NCBI RefSeq assembly: GCF_013283835.1
Contig: NZ_CP054052.1
Location: 1,240,001-1,304,000 of the forward strand
DNA length: 64,000 nucleotides
DNA from: Poseidonibacter lekithochrous
GTDB lineage: Bacteria > Campylobacterota > Campylobacteria > Campylobacterales > Arcobacteraceae
Direction: 5' to 3'
Below, in pieces: positions 44,183 through 53,822 of the stretch; positions within the stretch are counted from its first letter, which is position 1; the number at the start of each line of letters is the position of its first letter. The translations under genes and the position numbers were made by a program. The notes under the pieces are model-generated. The model was not told the DNA's origin and made no database searches. It saw nothing but the letters and a program-made list of their open reading frames with translations.

Positions 44183-45401
44183 TTTTTGCTCCAATTATAT
44201 TCTCGATTGGTTCGGGTTTCCCAATATAGTATCCTTGTGAATAATCAATACCTATGGACTTAACATATCGAAGTATTTTTAACTCACTTACAAACTCTGC
44301 AACTATTTTGATTTTTTGTTCTTTTGAAAATAAAACAATACTTTTAATCAAGTTAAGATAAATATCTTCATCAATTTTTTTGATTAGTGATCCATCAATT
44401 TTTATATAATCAACATTTAAATTAAGAATATATTCATAATTAGAAAAACCAGTACCAAAGTCATCAATAGCTATTTTTACATTATATTTTTTCACTGAAC
44501 TAATAAACTCATTTACAATTGCGTAATTTGATATTTTTTCGCTTTCTAAAATCTCAATAGTTAAATATTTACCAATATTATTTTGATTTATTTTAGAAAT
44601 AAGTGAATGTTTTATTTTTGGGTTTAAAATATCTGTATAGTCTAGATTAATACTGATATGTTTTTTATGTATAGTGATGTAATCAATGATTTTATCAATC
44701 ATTATTTCCATAAGTTTGTGATAAAGTCTTGCTTTTTTTGCTTTGAATATAAATGTATAAGGAGAGAGAATATTTCCTTCTCTATCAAATAGTCTCATTA
44801 AAGCTTCATACTTAATGATTTTGTCTGTTTTATTATCCATAATAGCTTGGAAAAAAGGTTCTACCATTTTTTCATTTATATTATAAGTTAGAATATCAAT
44901 AATTGTTTCATTAACAGATTCATTTTTATATAAATTTGCATCATAATACATAAAATGAATACCATTTAGTTTTGCATTATGTAAAGCTTTTTCTGTATAA
45001 ACCCTAAGCATATTATCTTTAGATTTTGAACATCCAATAGTAATATCAATATTAATTGTTGTATTTGCTTTTTTTAATTTAAAGTCATAGTTAATGATTT
45101 TTTTAAATATTAGTTTTCTTATAGCATTTATTTCATCTTGTGTTAAATCATCATAAAGTTTCAGAGAAAACACATCTGCATGTAAATTTGTAAGTTCAAT
45201 TAACACTTTTCGTTTAAGTTGTTTATTGATTAATCTTGTGATTGTTTTTTTTAGAAGATCTCTTAATTGTGAGATTATATAATCTCCATTCTTGAAAGAG
45301 TAAATTGCATTAATATCTTTCATATATAGAATATCAATTAGAAAAAGAGTTTTTACATTATTTTTATTAAAAAACTTGTATATTTGACCTTGAATTGACA
45401 A
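44166..45401 (-). CDS. EAL-domain c-di-GMP phosphodiesterase with degenerate GGDEF-like N-terminus
   Basis: The EAL domain keeps the residues expected of an active enzyme: YEALMRL, SINLDYTDIL, IEILESEKI, AIDDFGTGFSNYEYI, VDYIKIDGSLI, KIVAEFV and YSQGYYIGKP. It would hydrolyse c-di-GMP to pGpG. The first 150 residues resemble a GGDEF fold lacking the signature, and there is no membrane segment. The start is TTG 45401 with AGAAGG six bases ahead. It is cotranscribed with the degenerate GGDEF gene downstream. Confidence 0.9.
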   Translation of the reverse strand: MSIQGQIYKFFNKNNVKTLFLIDILYMKDINAIYSFKNGDYIISQLRDLLKKTITRLINKQLKRKVLIELTNLHADVFSLKLYDDLTQDEINAIRKLIFKKIINYDFKLKKANTTINIDITIGCSKSKDNMLRVYTEKALHNAKLNGIHFMYYDANLYKNESVNETIIDILTYNINEKMVEPFFQAIMDNKTDKIIKYEALMRLFDREGNILSPYTFIFKAKKARLYHKLMEIMIDKIIDYITIHKKHISINLDYTDILNPKIKHSLISKINQNNIGKYLTIEILESEKISNYAIVNEFISSVKKYNVKIAIDDFGTGFSNYEYILNLNVDYIKIDGSLIKKIDEDIYLNLIKSIVLFSKEQKIKIVAEFVSELKILRYVKSIGIDYSQGYYIGKPEPIENIIGAKNEKRT

Positions 45402-45582
45402 CTTTGACCTTCTTTTTTATTACCTATCGCTAATCAATTATATATAATTAAACTTTAAGAATTGTAAAAAATATTGTAGATTTTAAATAAATTTACGAAT
45501 TATTTCGTATTTTAAATAAAAGTTTTTTATTTAATGGGTTTTTAGTTAAAATCGCACAGTTATTTATATAGGAAAAAAACAT

Positions 45583-46215
45583 ATGAGAAAAATAAATATT
45601 AAAGATATTTTATTAGATATTGATATTGTACAACTATTAAATTCTAATAATGTTAAAAAAACAATATATATAGATATTGATGGTAATATCTATGATAATA
45701 AAGAAGATACTACTAATAAAGCAATAATCTACGAAAACCTTGAATTCGATAAGTTTTCGCATATTACTGAAGCAAAAGCATTAGCTAATGAAATTTTCAC
45801 AGCATATAAGCCTGTCATGTTAGGAACAACATGTAAAATCAAACCTTTAAACAATTGGCAAAATATTATTGATTTAAATAAAAATGAAATGTTATATTTT
45901 GATCACCAAAGTGATGGGGTAGAGATTTTCGAAGATAAAGAGCTTGAAGAGTATGGTTGGCAAGCAACACCTTTAGAAATTAAATATAGAGAATTAAGTG
46001 ATTTTATTGAAAATAATTGTGATGGAACACTTTTATTTTATGACAATGAAATTCAATTTAGTGGGTTTGCAATAATAAATGATATTGTGAAGGTAAGAGA
46101 ACAAGTAAAAGAGTTCATTATTACTAAAGCAAAAGAAAATATTTCAGAAAAACTAGTAGAGTTAGATGACGATGATGTTATTGAAGCTTTAGAGTTTTTT
46201 AATATAGAGGAATAG
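45583..46215 (+). CDS. Hypothetical protein, 210 aa
   Basis: This is a soluble acidic protein of mixed alpha/beta pattern with no signal peptide or membrane helix; I know no family. The N-terminal segment (INIKDILLDIDIVQLLNSNN) may form helices and the C-terminus is strongly acidic (LVELDDDDVIEALEFFNIEE). It is followed by the DedA gene with one base between stop and start, indicating coupling. A -10-like TAAAAT (45550) lies upstream. Confidence 0.78.
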   Translation: MRKINIKDILLDIDIVQLLNSNNVKKTIYIDIDGNIYDNKEDTTNKAIIYENLEFDKFSHITEAKALANEIFTAYKPVMLGTTCKIKPLNNWQNIIDLNKNEMLYFDHQSDGVEIFEDKELEEYGWQATPLEIKYRELSDFIENNCDGTLLFYDNEIQFSGFAIINDIVKVREQVKEFIITKAKENISEKLVELDDDDVIEALEFFNIEE

Positions 46216-46216
46216 A

Positions 46217-46747
46217 ATGGAAGATTTAATAAGGGACTGGGGATATATAGCACTATTTGCTTACTCTTTTGGTGGAGGCTTTGTAGGACTAGTATTTGCA
46301 GGAGTTTTATCTTATGCTGGAGATTTAAATTTATATATCTCAATTTTAGTTGCAGGTACTGCAAACTTTTTAGGAGATCAATTTTTATTCTTCTTAGCAA
46401 GAAAAAACAAATCTTATGCAAAAGATATGATGAGTAAGTATGGACGAAAAATAGCTTTAGCTCATATTATGATGAGAAAATATGGTTCTTTAGTTGTATT
46501 TATTCAAAAGTATATTTATGGAATTAAAACCTTAATACCTTTAGCTATGGGACTTACAAAGTACTCAGCAGTTAAATTTACAATCTTTAATGTAATAGCT
46601 ACTATGTTATGGGGATTAGTTGTAGGATATGCTTCTTATACAGCTGGTGAATATATTTTAAGTGCAGCTGATGATTTTAAATATATTGGACTTGGAATAA
46701 TTGCAGTTATTTTATTAACTGTTTCTTATTACTTTAAGAAAATATAA
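46217..46747 (+). CDS. DedA family inner-membrane protein
   Basis: The 176-residue protein matches the DedA/SNARE-associated family: an opening helix pair (GYIALFAYSFGGGFVGLVFA), AGTANFLGDQFLFFLARK, and the conserved region KYGSLVVFIQKYIYGIKTLI followed by PLAMGLTKYS. In this family the arginine usual in FGRFIPGVR is replaced by Lys/Gly here (QKYIYGIKTLIP). DedA proteins include undecaprenyl-phosphate and phospholipid flippases. It is coupled to the unknown gene upstream. Confidence 0.88.
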   Translation: MEDLIRDWGYIALFAYSFGGGFVGLVFAGVLSYAGDLNLYISILVAGTANFLGDQFLFFLARKNKSYAKDMMSKYGRKIALAHIMMRKYGSLVVFIQKYIYGIKTLIPLAMGLTKYSAVKFTIFNVIATMLWGLVVGYASYTAGEYILSAADDFKYIGLGIIAVILLTVSYYFKKI

Positions 46748-46750
46748 TTT

Positions 46751-46779
46751 ATAAACAAAGAGTTTAACTCTTTGTTTAT
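46751..46779. terminator. Bidirectional terminator
   Basis: ATAAACAAAGAGTT and AACTCTTTGTTTAT are perfect complements around one base (effective loop a few bases), between the DedA gene and the convergent chemoreceptor. Confidence 0.85.
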
Positions 46780-46785
46780 TCTCTT

Positions 46786-49164
46786 TTAGAATGATTCCCA
46801 AGAATCATTTGACTCACTTGTAGTATTTGAATGAGTACTTTGACTATGATTTGTTCTAATTGTTTTTATTTGTCTCTCAGCTGATCTTTTTTCAACTCCT
46901 GAGTAAGCTAAATCAGTTGTTTTTTCTCTAATGGCAATACTATCTTTACCTTCGAATTCTTTAGCATCTGCATGTTCAATAATCATATTAGAAATTTCTA
47001 ATGTTCTATTTGCAATACTATCTGCTTCACTTGCACTTGTTGCATTTTGCTGAGTGATTTTATCTAGGTTATTAACAGCATCATTAATTTGTGTAATTCC
47101 TGATGATTGCTCTTTACTAGCAGTTGTTACATTATCAATTAATTCAATTGTTTTATTGATATTTATATTTAATGCTTCATAACCATCAATCATATTTGTA
47201 GCTGCTTTTTTACCATCAAGAGTTTTATCTTGAGCTGATTCAACTAAGCTTTTAATCTCTTTGGCAGCTTCTGCTGATCTGTTTGCTAAGTTTCTAACTT
47301 CCTGAGCAACTACGGCAAAACCTTTTCCTGCTTCCCCAGCAGTTGCAGCTTCAACTGCAGCATTAAGTGATAAAATATTTGTTTGGAAGGCAATTTGGTC
47401 AATTACTGTAATTGCTTCATTAATAGAAGATGTTTGTTCATTAATCTCTTCCATTGCTTTTGTTGTATTCTCTGCTAATACTTGTCCATTTTTAACAGAA
47501 TCTTTTACTTTATTACCATATAAAGCCATTTCTAGTGTTGTTTGAGTATTATTTGTAATGTTAGCAGTAATTTCTTCTAATGCTGCTGCTGTTTCTTCAA
47601 GTCTTCCTGCTTGATCATTAGCTGCATTTGAAATCATATCCATGTTATTAGATAATGTATTTGCATTTTGACTTAATATCATTCCACTTTTTTTATTTTC
47701 AACTAAAGTTTCAGTGATTACTTTACCAAGGCTATTTACATCTTCTTCTAAGGCTTTAATAATACCTTCTAAGTTATTGTCTTGAACTGTTGGTCTAAAA
47801 TCTAGTTTTGAGTATGAACTTAAAACATTCATTACATTTTCAATATTAAGATTTAATGTTTCTAACATCTCATTAATAATTTGTTTTAATGATTGTAAAG
47901 CTGGATTATTTGAATCAGCCGAAATTCTAGAGTCTAATGAACCTTTATTGATTTTATTAGCAACTTCAATTGTATTAGCAATTAAATCTCTATCTGCTTG
48001 AATATTTGCTTTTGTTTTATTAATATTTTCATTAATAAGTTTTGACATCATTCCTAGTTCATCTTTTGATTCAACAATCTCTAAATGAATATCATCTTTT
48101 TCATAATTAATAAAGGCAAAGAAATCAGTAAGACCTTTTTTTACTAAATCAACATCTAATAAAATAGCAAAAGCAATAGTTCTAGCTAAGATTAAAGTAA
48201 GTGCAATACCAATAAGACTTAATATTCCAAAAATAATCATCTCTTGTCTTGCAACATCTTCTTCACTAATAATAGTTTTTGTAAGTTTATCTGCAAGGTA
48301 GTTTTCTACGATTTTAAGTTTATTGATTTTTTGAGTAATTTGATCAAACCAATATGGAGCTTCAACATTAAAGTTGCTATCTTTATTTGAATAAAGTGCA
48401 ATTTTTCTCATTTTCTCAACTTCATCTATTGCTGAACCTTGTACTGTATCAAAATAGAAATCTTTTGATTCTTGTTTTGTTACTTTAATAAAGGCATCAA
48501 GATATGCATTTTGTTCTGCAATTAAAGTATATAGTTTTGATTTCATTCCCGGAGCAAAATTATCTCTAGCAAAAGTGTTAGTTGCAACTGCTCTTTCAAT
48601 TCCAGCTCTCTCTTTTGATAATAAGAAGTTCATGTAAGAAACAATATCTTGTGATACTTTTGCACTATTAGATAGTTTTGTAATAGAACTTATAAGATTT
48701 AATAAAATAGCATTTGTTTTAGTATAAAAATTAATTGCTTTTCCTGTAGCAATACTTTGTGATGAAACTTGATTTCTAATATCATTAAATTGTTCAATAT
48801 TACCAAGTCCTAAATTTAGGCTAGAAACAAATTCTTTTCCATAAATTTTTGTATCAAAATCATTTAAAAATGCTTTTAAATCATTTATTCTATCATTTGT
48901 ATTTTCTCTTTGAGTTGGTAGTTTTTGAGTAAACTTCTTACCTTTACTTCCAAGAAAACCTGCTGTCATTCCTCTTTCTTTTTGTGTTTCATGTAATAAA
49001 GCACCAATCTTTGTTGATAAGACTACTACTTTTTCTAAATTTTTTAATGAATCATTATATGTATATGAGTCATATGTTAATTTTGCTGCTAATAAAATAA
49101 CAACAATTAGGGGTATTGACATAATTAAAATCAATTTCTGTTTGATTGATAATCGTGTAAGCAT
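46786..49164 (-). CDS. Methyl-accepting chemotaxis protein with NIT (nitrate/nitrite-sensing-like) domain
   Basis: The 792-residue receptor has a first membrane helix at about 11-30 and a large periplasmic helical domain with the NIT hallmark LLHETQKERGMTAGFLGS near residues 55-72. A second helix lies at about 310-330, followed by HAMP-like linkers and the signalling hairpin [23 protein letters not shown] domains are associated with nitrate or nitrite sensing in NasR-type proteins. The tail is Ser/Thr-rich and ends in SWESF, as in the receptor at the left edge, resembling a CheR tether. It is monocistronic and divergent from dbpA. Confidence 0.94.
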   Translation of the reverse strand: MLTRLSIKQKLILIMSIPLIVVILLAAKLTYDSYTYNDSLKNLEKVVVLSTKIGALLHETQKERGMTAGFLGSKGKKFTQKLPTQRENTNDRINDLKAFLNDFDTKIYGKEFVSSLNLGLGNIEQFNDIRNQVSSQSIATGKAINFYTKTNAILLNLISSITKLSNSAKVSQDIVSYMNFLLSKERAGIERAVATNTFARDNFAPGMKSKLYTLIAEQNAYLDAFIKVTKQESKDFYFDTVQGSAIDEVEKMRKIALYSNKDSNFNVEAPYWFDQITQKINKLKIVENYLADKLTKTIISEEDVARQEMIIFGILSLIGIALTLILARTIAFAILLDVDLVKKGLTDFFAFINYEKDDIHLEIVESKDELGMMSKLINENINKTKANIQADRDLIANTIEVANKINKGSLDSRISADSNNPALQSLKQIINEMLETLNLNIENVMNVLSSYSKLDFRPTVQDNNLEGIIKALEEDVNSLGKVITETLVENKKSGMILSQNANTLSNNMDMISNAANDQAGRLEETAAALEEITANITNNTQTTLEMALYGNKVKDSVKNGQVLAENTTKAMEEINEQTSSINEAITVIDQIAFQTNILSLNAAVEAATAGEAGKGFAVVAQEVRNLANRSAEAAKEIKSLVESAQDKTLDGKKAATNMIDGYEALNININKTIELIDNVTTASKEQSSGITQINDAVNNLDKITQQNATSASEADSIANRTLEISNMIIEHADAKEFEGKDSIAIREKTTDLAYSGVEKRSAERQIKTIRTNHSQSTHSNTTSESNDSWESF

Positions 49165-49330
49165 AAACGTTCCTCTCTCTTCTTTCTACTAATATGGAAG
49201 GGATTATAATATAATTACCTTAACGTAGCTATGACTCTGATCAATATAAAAAATAACTTTATATAACACTACAAAAGTAAACAATTTTAGAATTATGATA
49301 TAATTCAAAAAATAAAAAGGCTTTAAAACT

Positions 49331-50695
49331 TTGAACTTTACAAAATTAAATTTAAATAAGAGTTTCTTATCAAACCTAGAATCTTTAGGTTTTAAAAGTA
49401 TGACTCAAATACAAGAACTTTCTTTACCTTTACTTCTAGAGAATAAAGATGTTATTGCTCAAGCAAAAACAGGTTCTGGGAAAACAGTATCTTTTGGAAT
49501 TCCTTTAGTGAATAAATTAGATGTAAAAAACTTTAGAATACAATCTTTAGTTCTTGCACCTACAAGAGAACTTGCAAACCAAATTGCAGTAGAAATTAGA
49601 AGATTATCAAGACATATCCATAATGTAAAGGTTCTTACATTAACAGGTGGAGTTCCATATAATCCTCAAGTATCTTCTTTATTCCATGGAGCACATATTA
49701 TTGTTGGAACTCCAGGAAGAGTATTAAAACATATTAAAGAAGAAAATATTAATTTTGAGAATCTAAACACTTTAGTATTAGATGAAGCAGATAAAATGTT
49801 AGATATGGGATTCTTTGAAGATATCAGCACTATTATTGAATCACTTCCTCAAAACAGACAATCTATGTTATTCTCTGCAACTTATGAAGAAGGAATTGAA
49901 AAACTATCTAAAGGTGTTTTAAATAACCCAACAATGGTAGAAGCAGTAGTAACAGAAAAAGTTAGTATTGAACAAAGATTCTATGAAGTACAAGAAAGTA
50001 CTAAAGTATCTTTAATTTCACCTCTAATTTCATCAAATAAAGCAAAATCTATTTTAATCTTCTGTAATACTAAAATCAAATGTGATGAAGTAGCAGATGA
50101 ATTAGATGCTTTAGGATTAGATGTTCTTACATTACACTCTGATTTAGATCAAAGAGATAGAGATGAAATTATTACTTTATTCTCTCATAAGTCATATCCT
50201 ATATTAATAGCAACAGATGTAGCCTCAAGAGGTTTACATATTGATGATATTGATTTAGTAATTAATTATGATTTAGCTAGAGATGAAAAAGTACATACTC
50301 ATAGAATCGGTAGAACGGCAAGAGCTGGAAAAGGTGGATTAGCAGTTTCATTATATACTGAATATGAAGATGATAAAGTTGATGAAATTAAAGATTTCTT
50401 TGATGATATTAAGTTTGATAATATCACTAATATTGAAGATGATTTAACATTCAAAATTGACAGTGATTATAGAACACTATTTATTAATGGTGGGAAAAAA
50501 CAAAAACTAAGAGCTGGAGATATTCTTGGAGCTTTAACTGCTGGATGTGGTTTACCAAAAGATAGTATTGGTAAAATCAATTCAATGGATTTTTGTTCTT
50601 ACGTAGCAGTAAAAAAAGAATACATAAAAAAAGCTTTTGATGGATTAAGCAATAATAAAATCAAAGGTAAATATTTCAGAATATTTGAAAAATAG
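49331..50695 (+). CDS. dbpA: DEAD-box RNA helicase DbpA
   Basis: The helicase motifs are complete: Q motif (GFKSMTQIQ), I (AQAKTGSGKT), Ia (PTRELANQ), Ib (TPGR), II (DEAD), III (SAT), IV, V (ATDVASRGLHI) and VI (HRIGRTARAG). The C-terminal domain (YRTLFINGGKKQKLRAGDIL ... GCGLPKDSIGKI) is the RNA-binding fold of DbpA, which binds helix 92 of 23S rRNA during 50S assembly. At 454 residues it has the expected size. The start is TTG 49331 with AAGG ten bases ahead; no ATG lies before the Q motif. Confidence 0.93.
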   Translation: MNFTKLNLNKSFLSNLESLGFKSMTQIQELSLPLLLENKDVIAQAKTGSGKTVSFGIPLVNKLDVKNFRIQSLVLAPTRELANQIAVEIRRLSRHIHNVKVLTLTGGVPYNPQVSSLFHGAHIIVGTPGRVLKHIKEENINFENLNTLVLDEADKMLDMGFFEDISTIIESLPQNRQSMLFSATYEEGIEKLSKGVLNNPTMVEAVVTEKVSIEQRFYEVQESTKVSLISPLISSNKAKSILIFCNTKIKCDEVADELDALGLDVLTLHSDLDQRDRDEIITLFSHKSYPILIATDVASRGLHIDDIDLVINYDLARDEKVHTHRIGRTARAGKGGLAVSLYTEYEDDKVDEIKDFFDDIKFDNITNIEDDLTFKIDSDYRTLFINGGKKQKLRAGDILGALTAGCGLPKDSIGKINSMDFCSYVAVKKEYIKKAFDGLSNNKIKGKYFRIFEK

Positions 50696-50701
50696 AAATT
50701 T

Positions 50702-50730
50702 AACTAGAAAGGCTTCTTTCTAGTTTCTTC
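50702..50730 (+). terminator. Terminator after dbpA
   Basis: AACTAGAAAG, a GCTT loop and CTTTCTAGTT form a perfect 10-bp stem followed by a T-rich stretch. Confidence 0.85.
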
Positions 50731-50885
50731 TAATATTATAAAATAATAACTATCATAATTCTTAATAATCTACTATAATAAACAAAATGTTACGTGTCAA
50801 ATATATTATTTAGTTTACTTTCTATATAAATTTTATTTTAAGATGACAGCCAATATAATACAAATAACTAAATAGGGGCTAATTT

Positions 50886-53330
50886 ATGATAAATAATTTA
50901 TTAAAATTTTTTTTATTAAAAAACACACTTTTCCTTAAAATCATTTTAGTATTTACTTTACCCGCTATTGGAATGTTGTATTTTAGTAGTGTTTTAGTTT
51001 ATGAAAAAATTGATACATTAGCTGAAGTTTCAAATATTCAAAAAAATATACAATATATTAATGCTACTCAAAAATTAGTTGATTCTCTCGAGAAAGAGAG
51101 AGGTTATTCAGCTATATATTCAGGCGCAGAAAAATTCAAAGAAAAGTTAGACAAACAAAGAATTAAAACAAATGAAATGTATGCTAATTATTTAAAAAAA
51201 TCTATACATTTTAAAAATCAAACAGAAATTGTAGTAAATATAAAAAAAGTACAATCAAATTTTTATTCTCTAGAATTAATACGAAATGAAGTGAATAATA
51301 AAAAAAATAACTCTTTTGAAAGTTTTAAAAAATATAGTTATTTAAATGAATTATTATTAGATAGTATTTATTCTTTAAGACCAATTCATTTTGCTGCTGA
51401 GTTCAATAATAAATTTTCATATTTATTAAATTTATTATTACAAAATGAATATATTGCAATTGAGAGAGGTTTATCTTCTATTTTAATTACTTCAAAAATC
51501 AATAACCCTGAAATTCATAAAGAGTTAATAAAATCATATACTAAGCAACTTATTAATAAAAAGCAGTTTTTATTAAAAGCAGAACTTGATGAAGTTAATA
51601 AATATAATCAAGAGTTAAAATTAACTACAGAAAATGATATTCAAGAAATAAGAAAAAAATTAGAATCATACAGAAGTAGGGATTATCCCGATATCAATGT
51701 TTGGTGGGATTTATCAAGTCAAAAAATTGATTCTTTAGAAAATGTATATGATTATGTAACTGTAAAAGTATTAAAGTTAGCAAGGGATTTGGAGAATGAC
51801 GCTTATTTAGCACAAATTCTAAGTCTTACTTTTTTATTAGTTTCTTTTATCACTTTGATTTCTCTTTTATTTGTATTAAGAAGTATTATTTTTAATGAAC
51901 AAAGAAGTTTTACTAAAATTAAAAAACAACAAGATGTATATAAACTTCTAAATAAAACAAATAAATTTTTATTAAAGATTGATAATGAAAAGTTATTGTT
52001 TAATAAAATATGTAAATTAATATCAGAAAATAATAGTATGACTTTTGGTTTTATTTATAAAAAGACTAAAGAACATAATATGAAATTAATTGCCCAACAA
52101 GGGGAATTAAAAGAACTGCTTACTACTAAACTTATAGATGAGAATAATAAAAATGACAATCTTATCACTAAAGTTTTAAATGAAAAAAGGAATGTAATTA
52201 TTCCTGATTTTGAAGTAGATAATATTTCTGTTCTTTCAGATGTTGCAAGTTTATTTGATATTAAATCTGCTGCTGCTTTTCCTATTATGAAGTTTAATAA
52301 TATTGTTTCAGTACTAGTTTTATATTCAAATGTAAAAAACTTCTTTGATGAAGAAATAGAAATACTATTTGAAAAAATGATAAATGATATGACCCATGCT
52401 TTAGAAAAAATGGATTATGAAAAAAATAGATTAAAACAAGAAGCAGAATTAAGACTAGCTTCTTATGCTTTTGAATCAAATGAACCAATGATTATTACAA
52501 ATAGTGAAGCTTCAATAATTAATGCAAATACAGCATTTTGTAATGTAATGGGTTATACGAAACAAGACGTAATTGATAGAAATCCTAATATGTTTAAATC
52601 AAAACATCAAAATAAAGAGTTCTACGATAAGTTATGGTCTGATTTATTAAATGAAGGCTCTTGGAGTGGAGTTATTTATAATACTAAGAAGAATAAGGAA
52701 AAAATTCCTTTACGTTCAACAATTACTGCTATTAAAGATGATAATGGAGATATAACACACTTCTTAGGTCAATATATAGATATTAGTGAAGATATTGATA
52801 AACAAAAAGTATTAGAGTACCAAGCAACACATGATAACTTAACAGGTTTACCAAATAGGCTTTTATTATTAGATCGAATTGAACATGCAATTACTAAAGT
52901 TACTAGACATAATATTTTAGGTGGTTTAGTATTTATTGATCTTGATAACTTTAAAAAAATCAATGATACTTTAGGTCATGATGTTGGAGATAGCCTTTTA
53001 ATTATGGTTGCTAAAAAAATAAGAGAAACTGTAAGAGAAGAAGATACAATTGCTAGAATTGGTGGGGATGAGTTTATTGTACTTGCTGATTGTATTGGAG
53101 CTTCAAAAGAAGAAGCTAAATTTAATATGCAAAGATTATCAGAGAAAATTAAATTTTCACTAAATAGTATTATGGAAATAGATGGGCATAAAAATATATC
53201 AACTCCAAGTATTGGGGTGACTTTATTTAGTGATGCTTCTATTGGTGCAAAAGATATTATCAAACAAGCTGATACAGCAATGTATGTGGCTAAAAAACAA
53301 GGTAAAAATTCTATCGAGTTTTTTGACTAA
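50886..53330 (+). CDS. Diguanylate cyclase with NIT, GAF, PAS and GGDEF domains
   Basis: A membrane helix at about 17-38 is followed by a periplasmic NIT-like domain (LVDSLEKERGYSAIYSGAEK, residues about 60-80), then a second helix at about 308-332. A GAF domain lies at roughly 350-510 and a PAS domain at 525-645 (EPMIITNSEASIINANTAF). The GGDEF domain begins with HDNLTGLPNRLLLLDRIEHA and has an intact RIGGDEFIV signature. It should synthesise c-di-GMP from GTP. The NIT domain is the same type as in the chemoreceptor at 46786, on the other side of dbpA. It is a single gene. Confidence 0.93.
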   Translation: MINNLLKFFLLKNTLFLKIILVFTLPAIGMLYFSSVLVYEKIDTLAEVSNIQKNIQYINATQKLVDSLEKERGYSAIYSGAEKFKEKLDKQRIKTNEMYANYLKKSIHFKNQTEIVVNIKKVQSNFYSLELIRNEVNNKKNNSFESFKKYSYLNELLLDSIYSLRPIHFAAEFNNKFSYLLNLLLQNEYIAIERGLSSILITSKINNPEIHKELIKSYTKQLINKKQFLLKAELDEVNKYNQELKLTTENDIQEIRKKLESYRSRDYPDINVWWDLSSQKIDSLENVYDYVTVKVLKLARDLENDAYLAQILSLTFLLVSFITLISLLFVLRSIIFNEQRSFTKIKKQQDVYKLLNKTNKFLLKIDNEKLLFNKICKLISENNSMTFGFIYKKTKEHNMKLIAQQGELKELLTTKLIDENNKNDNLITKVLNEKRNVIIPDFEVDNISVLSDVASLFDIKSAAAFPIMKFNNIVSVLVLYSNVKNFFDEEIEILFEKMINDMTHALEKMDYEKNRLKQEAELRLASYAFESNEPMIITNSEASIINANTAFCNVMGYTKQDVIDRNPNMFKSKHQNKEFYDKLWSDLLNEGSWSGVIYNTKKNKEKIPLRSTITAIKDDNGDITHFLGQYIDISEDIDKQKVLEYQATHDNLTGLPNRLLLLDRIEHAITKVTRHNILGGLVFIDLDNFKKINDTLGHDVGDSLLIMVAKKIRETVREEDTIARIGGDEFIVLADCIGASKEEAKFNMQRLSEKIKFSLNSIMEIDGHKNISTPSIGVTLFSDASIGAKDIIKQADTAMYVAKKQGKNSIEFFD

Positions 53331-53390
53331 TTGCTAAAAATTTAAACTTATGCTAAAATTCGCCTTTAGATTAAAAAAAGGAATTATAAT

Positions 53391-53672
53391 ATGAAATCAG
53401 CATCAGCTAGACATTTATTAGTAGAAACAGAAACACAATGTAATGAATTAAAACAAAGAATTGAAAACGGTGAAAAATTTGAAGATATTGCAAAAGAATT
53501 TTCAAAATGTCCATCAGGAGCTCAAGGTGGAGATTTAGGTACATTCTTCCAAGGACAAATGGTTCCTGAATTTGATGCAGTAGTATTCAATGAAGACTTA
53601 AATGTAGTACATGGTCCAGTTCAAACTCAGTTTGGATACCACTTATTAGAAACTACAGCTAGAAACGACTAA
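53391..53672 (+). CDS. Parvulin-type peptidyl-prolyl cis-trans isomerase (PpiC-like)
   Basis: This compact single-domain parvulin of 93 residues reads ASARHLLVETETQCNELKQR, then FEDIAKEFSKCPSGAQGGDL, then GTFFQGQMVPEFDAVVF and GPVQTQFGYHLLETT. It has no signal peptide, so it works in the cytoplasm and catalyses prolyl bond isomerisation. The size and sequence match E. coli PpiC. AAAGGA precedes the ATG and a -10-like TAAAAT lies about 40 bases upstream. Confidence 0.94.
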   Translation: MKSASARHLLVETETQCNELKQRIENGEKFEDIAKEFSKCPSGAQGGDLGTFFQGQMVPEFDAVVFNEDLNVVHGPVQTQFGYHLLETTARND

Positions 53673-53681
53673 TTTATTTTT

Positions 53682-53706
53682 AAAAGAGAAGTTTATCTTC
53701 TCTTTT
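53682..53706 (+). terminator. Terminator after parvulin gene
   Basis: AAAAGAGAAG, a TTTAT loop and CTTCTCTTTT form a perfect 10-bp stem with T residues. Confidence 0.85.
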
Positions 53707-53822
53707 GCCTAACTTTTAAAATACCTATAAAACACAACTCCCTTTTATATATTTTCCAAAACATAATATTATAAATTTAAATTATATTAATAACAATAAT
53801 AATATTAAGTTTCCTTATTGTA

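Noticed and set aside
43382-45401. EAL and GGDEF-like genes as one gene split by a frameshift
   Set aside because: Each has its own ribosome site and complete domain ends; the overlap of 17 bases is typical for coupled genes.
1039-47420. Near-identical DNA segments in the three chemoreceptor genes as a possible mobile or duplicated repeat
   Set aside because: The similarity is limited to the universally conserved signalling tip and is explained by protein conservation.
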